39,167 bases of DNA from Actinomycetota bacterium (GCA_028698215.1 JAQVDY010000015.1:1-39167), one strand, 5' to 3'. Numbered from the stretch's first letter, positions 11,848-23,919 are shown. The notes: a model not told the origin generated them from the letters alone. Translations and numbers: made by a program.

Positions 11848-13371
11848 TTAGTCCTGGGGTCGGGCAAAGGTTGACACAAACTTATCCAAAGACTCCCTTA
11901 TCAGGCCCTCGGTCTTTTTATCCATATCCCCGGTCTGGTGCAGCTGCTCTATTACCTGGGGGTAGGAATGGTGCACATAGGCAATATAGTCTTTTTCAAA
12001 CCTTTCTATATCTTGCAGGCCTACCTCATCCAGGTAGCCCCTGGTTAAGGCAAAAAGTATTAACACCTGGTCTTCGGTTTCCAGGGGCTGGTACTGTTTC
12101 TGCTTCAGTACTTCCTCTATCCTTTTACCCCTTTCTACCTGCTTTTTGGTTTCGGCGTGAAGCTCGGTACCAAACTTGGCAAAAGTCTCTATATCCCGGT
12201 ATTGGGCCAAATCAAGCCGGAGCTGGGCAGCCACCTTTCTCATGGCCGGGGTCTGGGCATCACTGCCCACCCGGGATACCGATATGCTGGGATTTACCGC
12301 AGGCCTGATCCCGGCATTAAACATATCCGTATCCAGGTAAAACTGGCCGTCGGTAATGGAAATCAGATTGGTAGGGATATAGCCTGATATGTCTCCCCCC
12401 TTAACTTCCACCACCGGAATAGCAGTAAGGGATCCTGCCCCCAATTTATCAGAGAGCTTGGCCGACCGCTCCAGCAGGCGGGAATGCAAATAAAATATAT
12501 CCCCTGGATACGCTTCCCGGCCCGGAGGCCTCCTTAGCAACAGCGATATTTCCCGGTAAGCTACCGCATGCTTGGAAAGATCATCATACATTATGACCGC
12601 ATGCTGGCCGTTATACATGAAATATTCACCCATAGCACAACCGGCATAGGGAGCCAGGTACTGTATGGCTGCCGTTTCCTGGGCTCCTGCCAACACTATG
12701 GTGGTGTAGTCCATGGAGTCATACTGATGAAGCTTTTCAGCAATTTTGGCTACAGTGGAGGTCTTCTGGCCAATGATTACCAATATGCAATATATTCCCT
12801 TATGCCTCTGGTTAAGTATGGTATCCACTAAAATAGCAGTCTTTCCGATCCTGCGGTCCGACACTACCAGTTCCCTCTGCCCCCTTCCCAGGGGCACCAG
12901 GGCATCAATAGCCTTAATGCCGGTAGGCAAAGGCTCCTTTACCGGCTGCCGGTCCACTACTTCGGGGGCCTCAAATTCCAGGGGCCTGTACTCTTTAGCT
13001 TCTATGGGGCCCTGCCCGTCCAGGGGCCGGCCCAAAGGGTCTACGATCCTGCCCGCCAGTCCTTCCCCTACCGGGACCTGCAGGATCCTGCCGGTTCGGG
13101 TTGCCATATCCCCTTCCAGCACGCAGGTAGCATCCCCCAGCACTATGGCTCCAATATGGTCCTCCTCCAGGTTTAAAGCCAGGGCATAGGTGCCTTTTCC
13201 AATTTCAAGCATCTCTCCTGCCACCGCATGGGGCAGGCCGGAAATCCTGACAATTCCGTCTCCCGAAGAAAGGACCTGGCCTACCTCGGTAATCTGGGGC
13301 CGGGGCCGGTAATCAGACAGCTTGGAAAATATTTCTTCTGATATTTTTCCCGCTTCCATATCAGGAGCCAC
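11848..13371 (-). CDS. atpA: F-type ATP synthase alpha subunit, atypical P-loop
   Basis: Non-catalytic hexamer partner of beta that supplies the arginine finger to the catalytic site (VSRVG motif present). There are 507 residues. The Walker A segment reads SDRRIGKT (171-178) where the family usually has GDRQTGKT, so the first glycine is replaced by serine and QT by RI; the Lys-Thr pair is intact. GQKTSTVA stands where GQKRSTVA is usual. The GTG at 13371 is preferred as start because AAGGAG lies 6 nt before it; an ATG at 13359 is the alternative. It overlaps the atpH 3' end by 11 bp. Confidence 0.97.
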   Translation of the reverse strand: MAPDMEAGKISEEIFSKLSDYRPRPQITEVGQVLSSGDGIVRISGLPHAVAGEMLEIGKGTYALALNLEEDHIGAIVLGDATCVLEGDMATRTGRILQVPVGEGLAGRIVDPLGRPLDGQGPIEAKEYRPLEFEAPEVVDRQPVKEPLPTGIKAIDALVPLGRGQRELVVSDRRIGKTAILVDTILNQRHKGIYCILVIIGQKTSTVAKIAEKLHQYDSMDYTTIVLAGAQETAAIQYLAPYAGCAMGEYFMYNGQHAVIMYDDLSKHAVAYREISLLLRRPPGREAYPGDIFYLHSRLLERSAKLSDKLGAGSLTAIPVVEVKGGDISGYIPTNLISITDGQFYLDTDMFNAGIRPAVNPSISVSRVGSDAQTPAMRKVAAQLRLDLAQYRDIETFAKFGTELHAETKKQVERGKRIEEVLKQKQYQPLETEDQVLILFALTRGYLDEVGLQDIERFEKDYIAYVHHSYPQVIEQLHQTGDMDKKTEGLIRESLDKFVSTFARPQD

Positions 13372-13615
13372 TGTCTTCTCCTTTTAACTTATCAGCCAGG
13401 CGTTCCAGCCTGGTCCTGAGGCTAAAATCATATCTGGTATGCCCTATGTTCAAAATCATCCCTCCCAAAATAGAAGGGTCTATGACTATTTTTATGTCCC
13501 CTGATGCTCCTTTCCTGCGGGCTGCTTCTGCTACCTTCTTTTCCAGGTCCCCGTCCAAGCCGGCAGCTACAGTGATATTAGCATCAATAGCTTGTTCATT
13601 CATGGTGTTCTTCAT
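13361..13615 (-). CDS. atpH: F-type ATP synthase delta subunit, C-terminal domain only
   Basis: Its place between atpF and atpA, and its C-terminal sequence (IDPSILGGMILNIG, then RTRLERLADKL), identify it as the delta/OSCP subunit joining the peripheral stalk to F1. It has only 84 residues; the family norm is about 180. The missing part is the N-terminal six-helix domain that binds the N-termini of the alpha subunits. Overlaps with atpF (20 bp) and atpA (11 bp) leave no space for it, and atpF has ordinary length, so no fusion holds it. The start could also be the ATG at 13603. Either a minimal delta or a decayed one; the tight overlaps favour a functional short protein. Confidence 0.8.
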   Translation of the reverse strand: MKNTMNEQAIDANITVAAGLDGDLEKKVAEAARRKGASGDIKIVIDPSILGGMILNIGHTRYDFSLRTRLERLADKLKGEDSGS

Positions 13616-14108
13616 CCAGTTCTTTTAAGCTGTCTTCTATCAGCCTCACATGATCTTCCCGGGACACTTCCCTTTCTAAAACCCTGGACGCTGCCTGTAT
13701 GGCCATATCCACCGCTTTCTGCCTGACTTCAGACCAGGCTGCCTCTTTCTGCTGCCCTATTTGCTCTTGGGCATCCTCCAGCAGTGCTGCCGCTTTTTTT
13801 TGGGCCTGCTGCTGCAGCTCCTCTTTTATCTGCAGGGCTTCCTGCTCCCCCTTCTCTATTATCTGCAGGGATTGTTCCCGGGCCTTATCCAGCATCCTCT
13901 TTTGTTCTTCCAGCATGGCCTGGGCCTGCTGTTTCTGGCGGTCTGCTTCCTGCAGCGAGCCCTCTATTTCCTTTTGCCTGGCTTCCATGGCACGGTTAAC
14001 CGGTTTGAGCACAAACCTCCACACCACCAGGGCCAGTATCCCGAAAACGATGATAGACCAGAATATGGTGCTGGACATGGGATTTAATATATTTAATAAC
14101 TGATCCAC
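13596..14108 (-). CDS. atpF: F-type ATP synthase b subunit
   Basis: Peripheral-stalk subunit: one transmembrane helix (about 12-32) followed by a long, Gln/Glu/Lys/Ala-rich coiled coil to about residue 160. The 170 residues are normal length. A GTG start at 14108 with a G-rich SD (AGGGGTGG) 7 nt upstream is preferred; an ATG at 14078 would remove the start of the membrane segment. No delta-like extension is seen at its C-terminus. Confidence 0.94.
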   Translation of the reverse strand: MDQLLNILNPMSSTIFWSIIVFGILALVVWRFVLKPVNRAMEARQKEIEGSLQEADRQKQQAQAMLEEQKRMLDKAREQSLQIIEKGEQEALQIKEELQQQAQKKAAALLEDAQEQIGQQKEAAWSEVRQKAVDMAIQAASRVLEREVSREDHVRLIEDSLKELDEEHHE

Positions 14109-14133
14109 TTTTGTTCCACCCCTTAACTAAATG

Positions 14134-14376
<243 letters not shown>

Positions 14377-15129
14377 TTAATGTTTTTTACTCACCGCTTC
14401 ACCGATATACATCGATGACAATATGGCAAAAATATAGGCCTGTATAGCCCCCATAAAAATCTCCAGCATGCTCATGGCTGCCGCAAAGGGTACCGCAGCC
14501 ACAGCTACCAGGTAATTCTTAAAGTAGATTACCAGGCCCAGCAGTACATAAATAATGGTATGCCCCGCCAATATATTGGCAGTAAGACGGATGAACAGGG
14601 AAAAGGGTTTGGCCAGGGCGCTGATAACTTCAATAGGAAATACAATTACATACATCCATCCAGGAACATAGGAAGGGGCAAAGGTCCGGATATAGCCCCT
14701 GATCCCATTTTTAGCCAGGTTGGACACCTGCACGGTTAAAAACACCCCCACCGCCAGGGTTAAAGGCACCAGGGGGTTGGAAGTAGGCACATAAGCCCCT
14801 GGAATGATGCCAATCATGTTATTGGCCAGCACAAATAGGAAAATGCTGAATATAAAAGGCCACCACCGGTCCCCGTCCTGCTTGCCCATAAAATTGTATA
14901 CCATGTTCTTTTTGACCAGGCCGATCAGCATCTCCATAGCTGCCTGCCTTCTGCCCGGAACCCTTTTGGGCCTGGCTCCCAGCCATAAAAGCAGCCCTAT
15001 AAATAGGGCGGCTGCAGCAAACATGGACAAGGTTAAATTGGTAATGGATATATCCAGGCTGCCCAGCTTCAGCGGAATAACCACTTTCTGGTAAAAATGC
15101 TCCAGAACCTCCAAGCTTCTTTGTTCCAT
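14377..15129 (-). CDS. atpB: F-type ATP synthase a subunit
   Basis: Stator membrane subunit forming the ion half-channels next to the c-ring. The 250 residues contain about five or six transmembrane helices. The essential arginine is R181 in FIRLTANILAGH. It lies 12 bp before atpE and 8 bp after the atpI-like gene. Confidence 0.96.
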   Translation of the reverse strand: MEQRSLEVLEHFYQKVVIPLKLGSLDISITNLTLSMFAAAALFIGLLLWLGARPKRVPGRRQAAMEMLIGLVKKNMVYNFMGKQDGDRWWPFIFSIFLFVLANNMIGIIPGAYVPTSNPLVPLTLAVGVFLTVQVSNLAKNGIRGYIRTFAPSYVPGWMYVIVFPIEVISALAKPFSLFIRLTANILAGHTIIYVLLGLVIYFKNYLVAVAAVPFAAAMSMLEIFMGAIQAYIFAILSSMYIGEAVSKKH

Positions 15130-15137
15130 ACTTCCCT

Positions 15138-15509
15138 CTAGGGTTTAAACATGGCATTCTTGTATAACAGAAACAGCTCCAGAAACAGAAACAGGGTAAA
15201 CAGCACTATAAAGGAAATAAACAGGGCAAAAATATTTATAAAGCCCAGCCTGGTAAAACCAAAGAACACGCCGGCCAGGATTATAAGTTTGCCCCAAAAG
15301 GCCAGAAACATAAATTTTAGCTTGCCTGCATCACCGTAAAGATAGGAATAAAGAAAAATATTGATAACAAACAGCCCAAACACCAGCACTGAACTTAACA
15401 ACACGGACCAAAAGATCTCCAGCCCTGCAGCCAGCCCTACTGCCAGCAAAGCAGCTGCCAGGACCAAGCCGCTTACAATTAGTGTTCTCTTTACCAGGAT
15501 GTTGTTCAA
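15138..15509 (-). CDS. atpI: AtpI-like ATP synthase accessory membrane protein
   Basis: A 123-residue protein with four predicted transmembrane helices. Position directly upstream of atpB is the usual place of atpI, whose product assists c-ring assembly or ion supply in other bacteria. Sequence conservation in this family is low, so the name rests on topology and position. The TTG start at 15509 is supported by AAAGGAGG 7 nt upstream. Confidence 0.75.
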   Translation of the reverse strand: MNNILVKRTLIVSGLVLAAALLAVGLAAGLEIFWSVLLSSVLVFGLFVINIFLYSYLYGDAGKLKFMFLAFWGKLIILAGVFFGFTRLGFINIFALFISFIVLFTLFLFLELFLLYKNAMFKP

Positions 15510-15529
15510 CCTTAGTCCTCCTTTAGAGC

Positions 15530-15988
15530 TCAGCTAAAATCCAGCTTGATAAGTTTTACTCCTGCTTCCTTGAGCATCTCCAAAGACAGGGGATCGGCAT
15601 AATCTTCCAGGTGGTATACACAGGTTATGCCGGTATTAATAATCATCTTGGCGCACATCACACAGGGCTGGGTGGTGCAGTATATTACTCCCCCCTTAAT
15701 CTGTACCCCGTGGTAGGCTGCCTGCAGCAGGGCATTCTGCTCTGCATGAAGGCCCCGGCAGATTTCATGCCTCTGCCCGCTGGGTACCCCCAGCTCTTCT
15801 CTCAGGCAGGTGCCAATCTCCAGGCAGTTTTTATTTCCCTTGGGTGCTCCATTGTAACCGGTAGTCAATATACGCTTATCCTTGACTACAATAGCTCCTA
15901 CTTTTCTTCTAAGGCAGGTAGACCGGGTAGCTACCTGTTTGGTGATAGCCATAAAATATTGGTCCCAGCTGGGCCTTTGGTCTGCCAT
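15530..15988 (-). CDS. dCMP deaminase (ComEB/Dcd-type cytidine deaminase family)
   Basis: Converts dCMP to dUMP, feeding thymidylate synthesis (the window also encodes ThyX). The 152 residues show the zinc-dependent deaminase site: H81-A-E83 with E83 as proton shuttle, and P108-C109-V-M-C112 as the other zinc ligands. Extra cysteines (C25, C55, C61, C77) may bind a structural zinc, as in some dCMP deaminases. An AAGGA SD site precedes the ATG. It lies 20 bp upstream of atpI on the same strand and is probably co-transcribed with the F-ATPase genes. Confidence 0.9.
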   Translation of the reverse strand: MADQRPSWDQYFMAITKQVATRSTCLRRKVGAIVVKDKRILTTGYNGAPKGNKNCLEIGTCLREELGVPSGQRHEICRGLHAEQNALLQAAYHGVQIKGGVIYCTTQPCVMCAKMIINTGITCVYHLEDYADPLSLEMLKEAGVKLIKLDFS

Positions 15989-16102
15989 ATGGTTTCCTTC
16001 TATTAATTATTTAACTCATTTTATAATAATATGCTATTTTTTTAAAATAACCATAGCCTTAATTTTCTGGCTAAAGACCAGCCCCCTGTGATATCTTATA
16101 GT

Positions 16103-17284
16103 ATGGCCATGGACCCAAAGCAAAACCAGAAAATTTTAACTCTTGCCGCCAGCAGCCATTTTGTGCTGGACCTTTACCAGAGCTTCTACATCGGCCTCAT
16201 ACCGCTGCTGGTCAGCAAATTTGGGCTGTCCCTGTTTCAGGTCAGCCTGCTGGGGGCTACCAGCATTATTGCCAACAGCCTTTTTTCTCCCGCCTTTGGG
16301 CTTCTCTCTGACCGCTATGGCTTAAAAAAGTTCATGATAGGGGGGATGTTTGTCACCTCTGTGTTTTTAAGCATACTGGGCATACTACCCCATTATTTAG
16401 CCATAATCCTTTTTTTGTTTATAGGAAACCTGGGCATAGCCAGTTTCCATCCTCCCTCTGCCGCTATGGCCGGCCATTATGGAGGGCATAAAAAGACCTT
16501 AAGCACTTCCCTTATAAATTTCGGGGGTAACTTCGGCTTTGCCCTGGGCTCTTTGCTGGTAATACTGATACTGGAAAAGATAGGCATAAATTATACTCCC
16601 CTGGCTATGGTACCCGGCCTGGTGATGGGAGTATTGCTGATTAGGAATTTACCTAAAGACCGCATAACTTTAACCGCTTTGCCCCGGCAGCCTCATACCC
16701 GGCTGGGAGCCAAGAAACTGTTTCTGATTATAAGCCTGGTCTTTGCTGTATATTCCCTGTACATATTCTGGATAAGCCTTACCAATTACATGCCTGTATA
16801 TTATTCGCAGGCCGGCATATCCCTTATTCCCATAGGCATAATACTGTTTCTATTTGGAGCCCTGGGAGGGGCGGCAGGATTTATAACCGGTTATTTAAAT
16901 GACCGGTTTAAAAAGGGCCATTTAATAGTCCAGATAAGCCTGGCCCTTTCCCTGCCCTGCCTGTACTTTATATTTATACCCTCTATTTCCATAAGCATTA
17001 TCCTGCTGGTGCTGGCCGGCATTTTTTTAATTCCCATACAGCCGGTCTGCATCAGGATCGCCCAGCACCTTCTCCCTAAAAATATGGGGCTGGCCTCTTC
17101 CCTGATACTGGGCTTATCTTCCGGGCTGGCCGGCATAACCTTGATACCTTTGGGAAAACTGGCCGACCGGATAGGCATAGCCGCCCTTATAAGGGGGGAA
17201 ATGGTTTTCTTGATCCTATCCATCGCCCTGCTGTTTTTCTACCCGCTGGTAGCCAAAAAGACAGGAGCTAAAAACAGTAAATAA
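16103..17284 (+). CDS. MFS transporter, fosmidomycin-resistance (Fsr) like
   Basis: About 393 residues and 12 predicted transmembrane helices. The first helix motif SSHFVLDLYQSFYIGLIPLL and the loop LSDRYGLKK are typical of the Fsr-like branch of the major facilitator superfamily, which exports small drugs; the true substrate is unknown. The ATG at 16103 is chosen over an in-frame GTG at 16088; neither has a clear SD site. It stands alone between the two ATPase operons, divergent from the dCMP deaminase. Confidence 0.85.
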   Translation: MAMDPKQNQKILTLAASSHFVLDLYQSFYIGLIPLLVSKFGLSLFQVSLLGATSIIANSLFSPAFGLLSDRYGLKKFMIGGMFVTSVFLSILGILPHYLAIILFLFIGNLGIASFHPPSAAMAGHYGGHKKTLSTSLINFGGNFGFALGSLLVILILEKIGINYTPLAMVPGLVMGVLLIRNLPKDRITLTALPRQPHTRLGAKKLFLIISLVFAVYSLYIFWISLTNYMPVYYSQAGISLIPIGIILFLFGALGGAAGFITGYLNDRFKKGHLIVQISLALSLPCLYFIFIPSISISIILLVLAGIFLIPIQPVCIRIAQHLLPKNMGLASSLILGLSSGLAGITLIPLGKLADRIGIAALIRGEMVFLILSIALLFFYPLVAKKTGAKNSK

Positions 17285-17357
17285 TTACCATATATATGCC
17301 CTGAATAATGAACTTTTACCGCCTTAATCTAGCTTTTTTAAAACTTGGATTTTCTTG

Positions 17358-17386
17358 TTGAACATAAGATATTTTATTGTTATTAT
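17358..17386 (+). promoter_or_regulatory. Promoter of the V-type ATPase operon
   Basis: TTGAAC (17358-17363) and TATTAT (17381-17386) are 17 bp apart, in an AT-rich gap. Transcription would start near 17393, about 38 nt before the first ATG. Confidence 0.5.
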
Positions 17387-17430
17387 GTACCATATTATTA
17401 AATTAGAAAAAAATTGCATTAGCCAAAAAA

Positions 17431-17747
17431 ATGGTAGTAGTAGACAATATCATAGGGCAAATTAAGGAATCTGAACAACAATCAGACCAAATCATTTCCG
17501 AAGCTAAAAGGCAGGCATCGGCTATAGTGGAAAAAGCTTACCAGGACAGCAAACAGCTGCAGAAAGAAGCAGAAACCAAGGCTAAAGACATGCTGCAGGA
17601 AGCAGAAACCAAGGCTAAACAGGATGCCCAAGGCGAATTAGCTAAGCTGGAAAAAGATTATGAAGGAAAGTTAGCCCAGATTCAAAAAATTGCCTCAGAA
17701 AATCAAAAACAAGCATTAGACTTAATCATCAAAAAGGTTTTTAACTA

Positions 17748-17748
<1 letters not shown>
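17431..17748 (+). CDS. ntpF: V/A-type ATPase peripheral-stalk subunit (G/H type)
   Basis: A 105-residue protein that is almost wholly charged alpha-helical coiled coil, with an internal near-repeat (KEAETKAKDMLQ / QEAETKAKQDAQ). With subunit E it forms the peripheral stalks of V/A-type ATPases. First gene of the operon, the same place as ntpF in Enterococcus hirae (called subunit H or G elsewhere). No clear SD site precedes the ATG. Its TAA overlaps the next ATG by 1 bp. Confidence 0.88.
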
Positions 17749-20212
<2,464 letters not shown>

Positions 20213-20221
20213 TAGGGGAAT

Positions 20222-20806
20222 ATGATGTCTGATATAAACAATGTATCCAAAAAGATACTTGGAGACGCTGAACAAAAGAAGCAGGAAATATTAGCAGAAG
20301 CTCAAAATAAAGCTAACCAGATTCTAGCTGAGGCTGAAAAAAAGAAAAAGCGCCACCTGGAGATAGCAGAACAGGGTGCTGAATATAAATACAAGCAGAC
20401 CTATGATCTGGAATTACTAAAGGCTAGAACGGGATTGGAACAGAAGCTGCTTCTTCAAAAGCTGGAGCTGGTAGACGGCATAATTTCAGAGGCCAAACAT
20501 AAACTGACCGAGTCTGATAAAAAAACCTATCTGGGGTTTATTAAAAAAAGTTTAGATAACCTTAATTTAAGCCAGGCTTCCTATATTATAGGCAGTAAGG
20601 AAAAGAATATAAGTGAAAAGGATATAAAGGATTTGGCTTCTTCAGCCAATATGAAGGCGGCTGTGCAGGAACCGGATTTTGAGTATGGGCTTAAGCTGGT
20701 AAGCGGGAATGCCGAATACCTTATATCCCCCCAAAGTACTATTGATTCAGCAGCAGAGGATTTAAAAATGGAAATAGCGGACTTTCTATTTAGCAAGGAG
20801 AGCTAA
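20222..20806 (+). CDS. ntpE: V/A-type ATPase subunit E (peripheral stalk)
   Basis: A 194-residue protein: an N-terminal coiled coil (about 1-90, rich in Lys, Glu, Ala and Gln) and a globular C-terminal domain that anchors the stalk to the A/B head. Tandem ATG codons at the start follow GGGG. Four identical bases of context separate it from ntpC, which starts immediately after its stop. Confidence 0.9.
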   Translation: MMSDINNVSKKILGDAEQKKQEILAEAQNKANQILAEAEKKKKRHLEIAEQGAEYKYKQTYDLELLKARTGLEQKLLLQKLELVDGIISEAKHKLTESDKKTYLGFIKKSLDNLNLSQASYIIGSKEKNISEKDIKDLASSANMKAAVQEPDFEYGLKLVSGNAEYLISPQSTIDSAAEDLKMEIADFLFSKES

Positions 20807-21847
20807 TTGCAGGCAATAGACTTCGAATTAAAAGATGACAGTTATTACTTGTTTGCTACCGCTGAACTTGTTTCCAGGGAAAAGGAATTTATTGATGATA
20901 ACAAGTTAAAAAGGCTTGTTTTTAGCCCCAACGTGGTGGAGCTATCCAAGATTTTACGGGAGACCTATTATTCCAAATATGCTGAACAGCTGGAAGAAGG
21001 TACTGGTTTTGACCGGGTGGCAACCCAGGAATTTGAGCAAATGGCTTCATACCTGTCTTCACGTTTAAAACCCCAGCATACCGAAACCATAGATCTTTTA
21101 CTAATAAAGGAGCAGATACACAACTACAAAGTCATCCTGAAGGCCCTGTCTGCAGGGACCAGCCTGGAAGACCTGTTTATAACCATAGGCGCTTCCTACC
21201 AGCAGCTGCTGGCAGCAGCTAAAACTGGAAAGGGCACAGAAACGGGATCCCTGGAACAATACATGGTAGATAAAATCAGGCAGCTGCAGCAGGAAGGTCA
21301 ACGGGAAGCTGAGCTTGATTTGGAAAAATTTTTTTTGGAAGAATTAGCCTCAAGGGTAAAGCAGATGAATAACCGGATGCTTACCCGCTACCTGGAGCAC
21401 AGTATTGATATGTACAATATTAAAAATATTTACCGCCACTGGCTTACCGGTGATAAATCAGAAATAGACCGTATCCTTATAGATGAAGGACTGCTGGATA
21501 AAAAGTTTTACCTGCAGGTAAAAAAGGAAGGCATTGAGGGTTTATTTAAGCAGCTGGAAAAAACTTTTTATGCGCCTTTGGTCACTAAAGGAAGCCAGCT
21601 GCTGTTAGAACATAAGGATTATTCCATAACTGAAAAGAATGAAGACATATTTTACCGGATATTTTTTGACCCGGTAAAATATACGGTATCCAACCTGGAA
21701 AAGATTTTTGATTTTTTCCTAAGAAAAAAAATTGAAATAAAGACATTGAATTTAATTTATTCCGGTGTACTTTTTGATATGGATAAAGACCAGATAAGAC
21801 ATGAGGTATTGATTCTAGATGAAGACCAAAATCGCAGCAATTGGTGA
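20807..21847 (+). CDS. ntpC: V/A-type ATPase subunit C (rotor-stalk socket, V-type d)
   Basis: Funnel-shaped subunit that docks the central stalk on the K ring. The 346 residues match the family in length and in repeated helical character (KLKRLVFSPNVVEL-like segments). It starts with TTG directly after the ntpE stop; AAGGAG 6 nt upstream supports this start. The 3' end overlaps the next gene by 29 bp. Confidence 0.9.
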   Translation: MQAIDFELKDDSYYLFATAELVSREKEFIDDNKLKRLVFSPNVVELSKILRETYYSKYAEQLEEGTGFDRVATQEFEQMASYLSSRLKPQHTETIDLLLIKEQIHNYKVILKALSAGTSLEDLFITIGASYQQLLAAAKTGKGTETGSLEQYMVDKIRQLQQEGQREAELDLEKFFLEELASRVKQMNNRMLTRYLEHSIDMYNIKNIYRHWLTGDKSEIDRILIDEGLLDKKFYLQVKKEGIEGLFKQLEKTFYAPLVTKGSQLLLEHKDYSITEKNEDIFYRIFFDPVKYTVSNLEKIFDFFLRKKIEIKTLNLIYSGVLFDMDKDQIRHEVLILDEDQNRSNW

Positions 21848-22139
21848 AAATGACATAATGCTCATATTCAAGGCCATAGGAGCGGATGTATTTCCGGTAT
21901 CCAGCTACAGCCAGGCAGCCCCTAAAATAAAGCAGGCTGCCCAGGAAGGGTACGGGGTCATCTTTATAACCGAGACCATGGCTGCCCAGCTGGATGACAT
22001 TATCAGGGAGTACTCGGATAAGTTTCTGCCCTCTATCGTGGTGATACCCGGATTGGGCAAGAGAAATAATTATGCAATACAAAGATTAAGGCAGGCCATC
22101 ATCAAGGCTGTGGGAATAGATGTAATGCCTGAAAAATAG
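21819..22139 (+). CDS. ntpG: V/A-type ATPase subunit F (central stalk)
   Basis: A 106-residue Rossmann-like protein; KIAAIGENDIMLIFKAIGAD and the later GYGVIFITE are typical of subunit F, which binds subunit D in the rotor. The E. hirae name for this subunit is NtpG. The ATG lies inside ntpC, so translation is probably coupled. Confidence 0.92.
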   Translation: MKTKIAAIGENDIMLIFKAIGADVFPVSSYSQAAPKIKQAAQEGYGVIFITETMAAQLDDIIREYSDKFLPSIVVIPGLGKRNNYAIQRLRQAIIKAVGIDVMPEK

Positions 22140-22149
22140 GAGTAGGTGT

Positions 22150-23916
22150 ATGGATAATAATAATATTGGCAGGATAGTAAAAGTGGCCGGTCCGCTGGTA
22201 ATAGCGGAAAATATGTCCGGCTCCAAAATGTATGACGTGGTGTATGTTTCAGAACACAGGCTGATGGGAGAAATCATTGAGCTTAAAGGAGACCAGGCTT
22301 CTATACAGGTATATGAAGAAACCGGAGGCGTAGGGGTGGGAGAACCGGTATATCTTACCGGGGAACCCCTGACCGTAGAGCTGGGCCCTGGTATAATGGA
22401 AGCTATCTATGACGGAATCCAGCGGCCCCTGGATGTCATTTACAAGCAGGCAGGAGACTTTATTACCAGGGGCCTGCAGGTAAAAGCATTGGACCGCAAA
22501 AAGAAATGGGATTTTATCCCCCTGGCCAAAGAGGGAGATAAGGCCAGCTACGGCCAGTTTTTAGGGTATGTCCAGGAGACTCCCCTAATCAAGCACTATA
22601 TTATGGTACCGGCAGGCGTAGAGGGCCAGGTAAAAGAAATAAAAGCAGGAAGCTTTACCATTGAGGAAACGGTAGCGGTGCTAGATACCAAGGAAGGCAA
22701 AGCAGAGCTTACCATGATGCAGCGTTGGCCGGTAAGGCAATCCAGGCCTTTCTGCCAGAAGCTGGCTCCTGAAGAACCCTTGTACACCGGCCAGAGGGTA
22801 ATTGATACCTTCTTCCCTATAGCCAAGGGAGGAACCGCCTGCGTGCCGGGGCCATTTGGATCAGGCAAGACAGTTATACAGCACCAGCTGGCTAAATGGG
22901 CGCATGCTGAAGTAATTGTATATATAGGCTGCGGTGAGCGGGGCAACGAGATGACTGACGTATTGCTGGAATTCCCCGAACTAAAAGATCCGGCCAGCGG
23001 CCAGCCTTTGATGAAACGAACCGTACTTATAGCCAATACCTCCAATATGCCGGTAGCAGCCAGGGAGGCCTCAGTTTATACCGGTATCACCATCGCCGAA
23101 TACTTCCGTGATATGGGCTACTCGGTAGCCCTGATGGCTGATTCCACTTCCCGATGGGCGGAAGCCATGAGGGAAATATCAGGAAGGCTGGAAGAGATGC
23201 CCGGTGAAGAGGGCTATCCTGCTTACCTGGGTTCCAAGATTGCGTCCTTTTATGAAAGGGCAGGACGGGTAAGATGCCTGTCTAATGATAGAGACAGGGT
23301 GGGAGCCCTATCGGTTATAGGGGCAGTATCACCTCCGGGGGGAGATTTATCAGACCCGGTAGTGCAGGCTACTTTAAGGGTGGTAAAGGTGTTCTGGTCT
23401 TTGGAGGCAGGACTGGCCTATGCCCGGCATTTTCCCGCCATATCCTGGCTTAACTCCTATTCCTTGTACCTGGATAATTTAAAAGACCATATTGACCAGG
23501 AGGTAGGGGAAGACTTCTTGAACTTGCAGGCGGAAGCCATGAGAATACTGGAAGAAGAGTCAGAGCTGGAAGAGGTAGTTAGGCTGGTAGGAGTGGACGC
23601 CCTTTCCGCAGGGGACCGGCTGACCTTGCTGGTAGCCAGGATATTCAGGGAAGATTTCCTCCACCAGAATGCTTTCCACGATATTGATTCCTCCGCTTCC
23701 ATAGAGAAACAGTACAAGATGCTGAAAGCCATAGATTACTTCCATAACCAGGCCCGTGATTATATTGGGAGAGGCGCGGAAATAGATGCTGTAGAAGGCA
23801 TGGAAGTTTTGGACAAAATTGCCAGAATGAGGTATCTAAAAGAAGAAGATATCCAGAATATCGATCAGATAAATAATGAAATTGACACTGAATTCTCATC
23901 TTTGATAGGGGAGTAA
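22150..23916 (+). CDS. ntpA: V/A-type ATPase subunit A (catalytic)
   Basis: Catalytic subunit of the V1/A1 head. The 588 residues include the family-typical non-homologous insert (about 115-190), the Walker A GPFGSGKT (234-241), and GCGERGNEM. All are canonical, so ATP turnover is expected. AGGAG lies upstream of the ATG. Confidence 0.98.
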   Translation: MDNNNIGRIVKVAGPLVIAENMSGSKMYDVVYVSEHRLMGEIIELKGDQASIQVYEETGGVGVGEPVYLTGEPLTVELGPGIMEAIYDGIQRPLDVIYKQAGDFITRGLQVKALDRKKKWDFIPLAKEGDKASYGQFLGYVQETPLIKHYIMVPAGVEGQVKEIKAGSFTIEETVAVLDTKEGKAELTMMQRWPVRQSRPFCQKLAPEEPLYTGQRVIDTFFPIAKGGTACVPGPFGSGKTVIQHQLAKWAHAEVIVYIGCGERGNEMTDVLLEFPELKDPASGQPLMKRTVLIANTSNMPVAAREASVYTGITIAEYFRDMGYSVALMADSTSRWAEAMREISGRLEEMPGEEGYPAYLGSKIASFYERAGRVRCLSNDRDRVGALSVIGAVSPPGGDLSDPVVQATLRVVKVFWSLEAGLAYARHFPAISWLNSYSLYLDNLKDHIDQEVGEDFLNLQAEAMRILEEESELEEVVRLVGVDALSAGDRLTLLVARIFREDFLHQNAFHDIDSSASIEKQYKMLKAIDYFHNQARDYIGRGAEIDAVEGMEVLDKIARMRYLKEEDIQNIDQINNEIDTEFSSLIGE

Positions 23917-23919
23917 AAC

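Noticed and set aside
13361-13615. atpH as a pseudogene fragment
   Set aside because: The reading frame is clean, keeps conserved C-terminal residues, and is tightly overlapped with both neighbours, which suggests it is translated.
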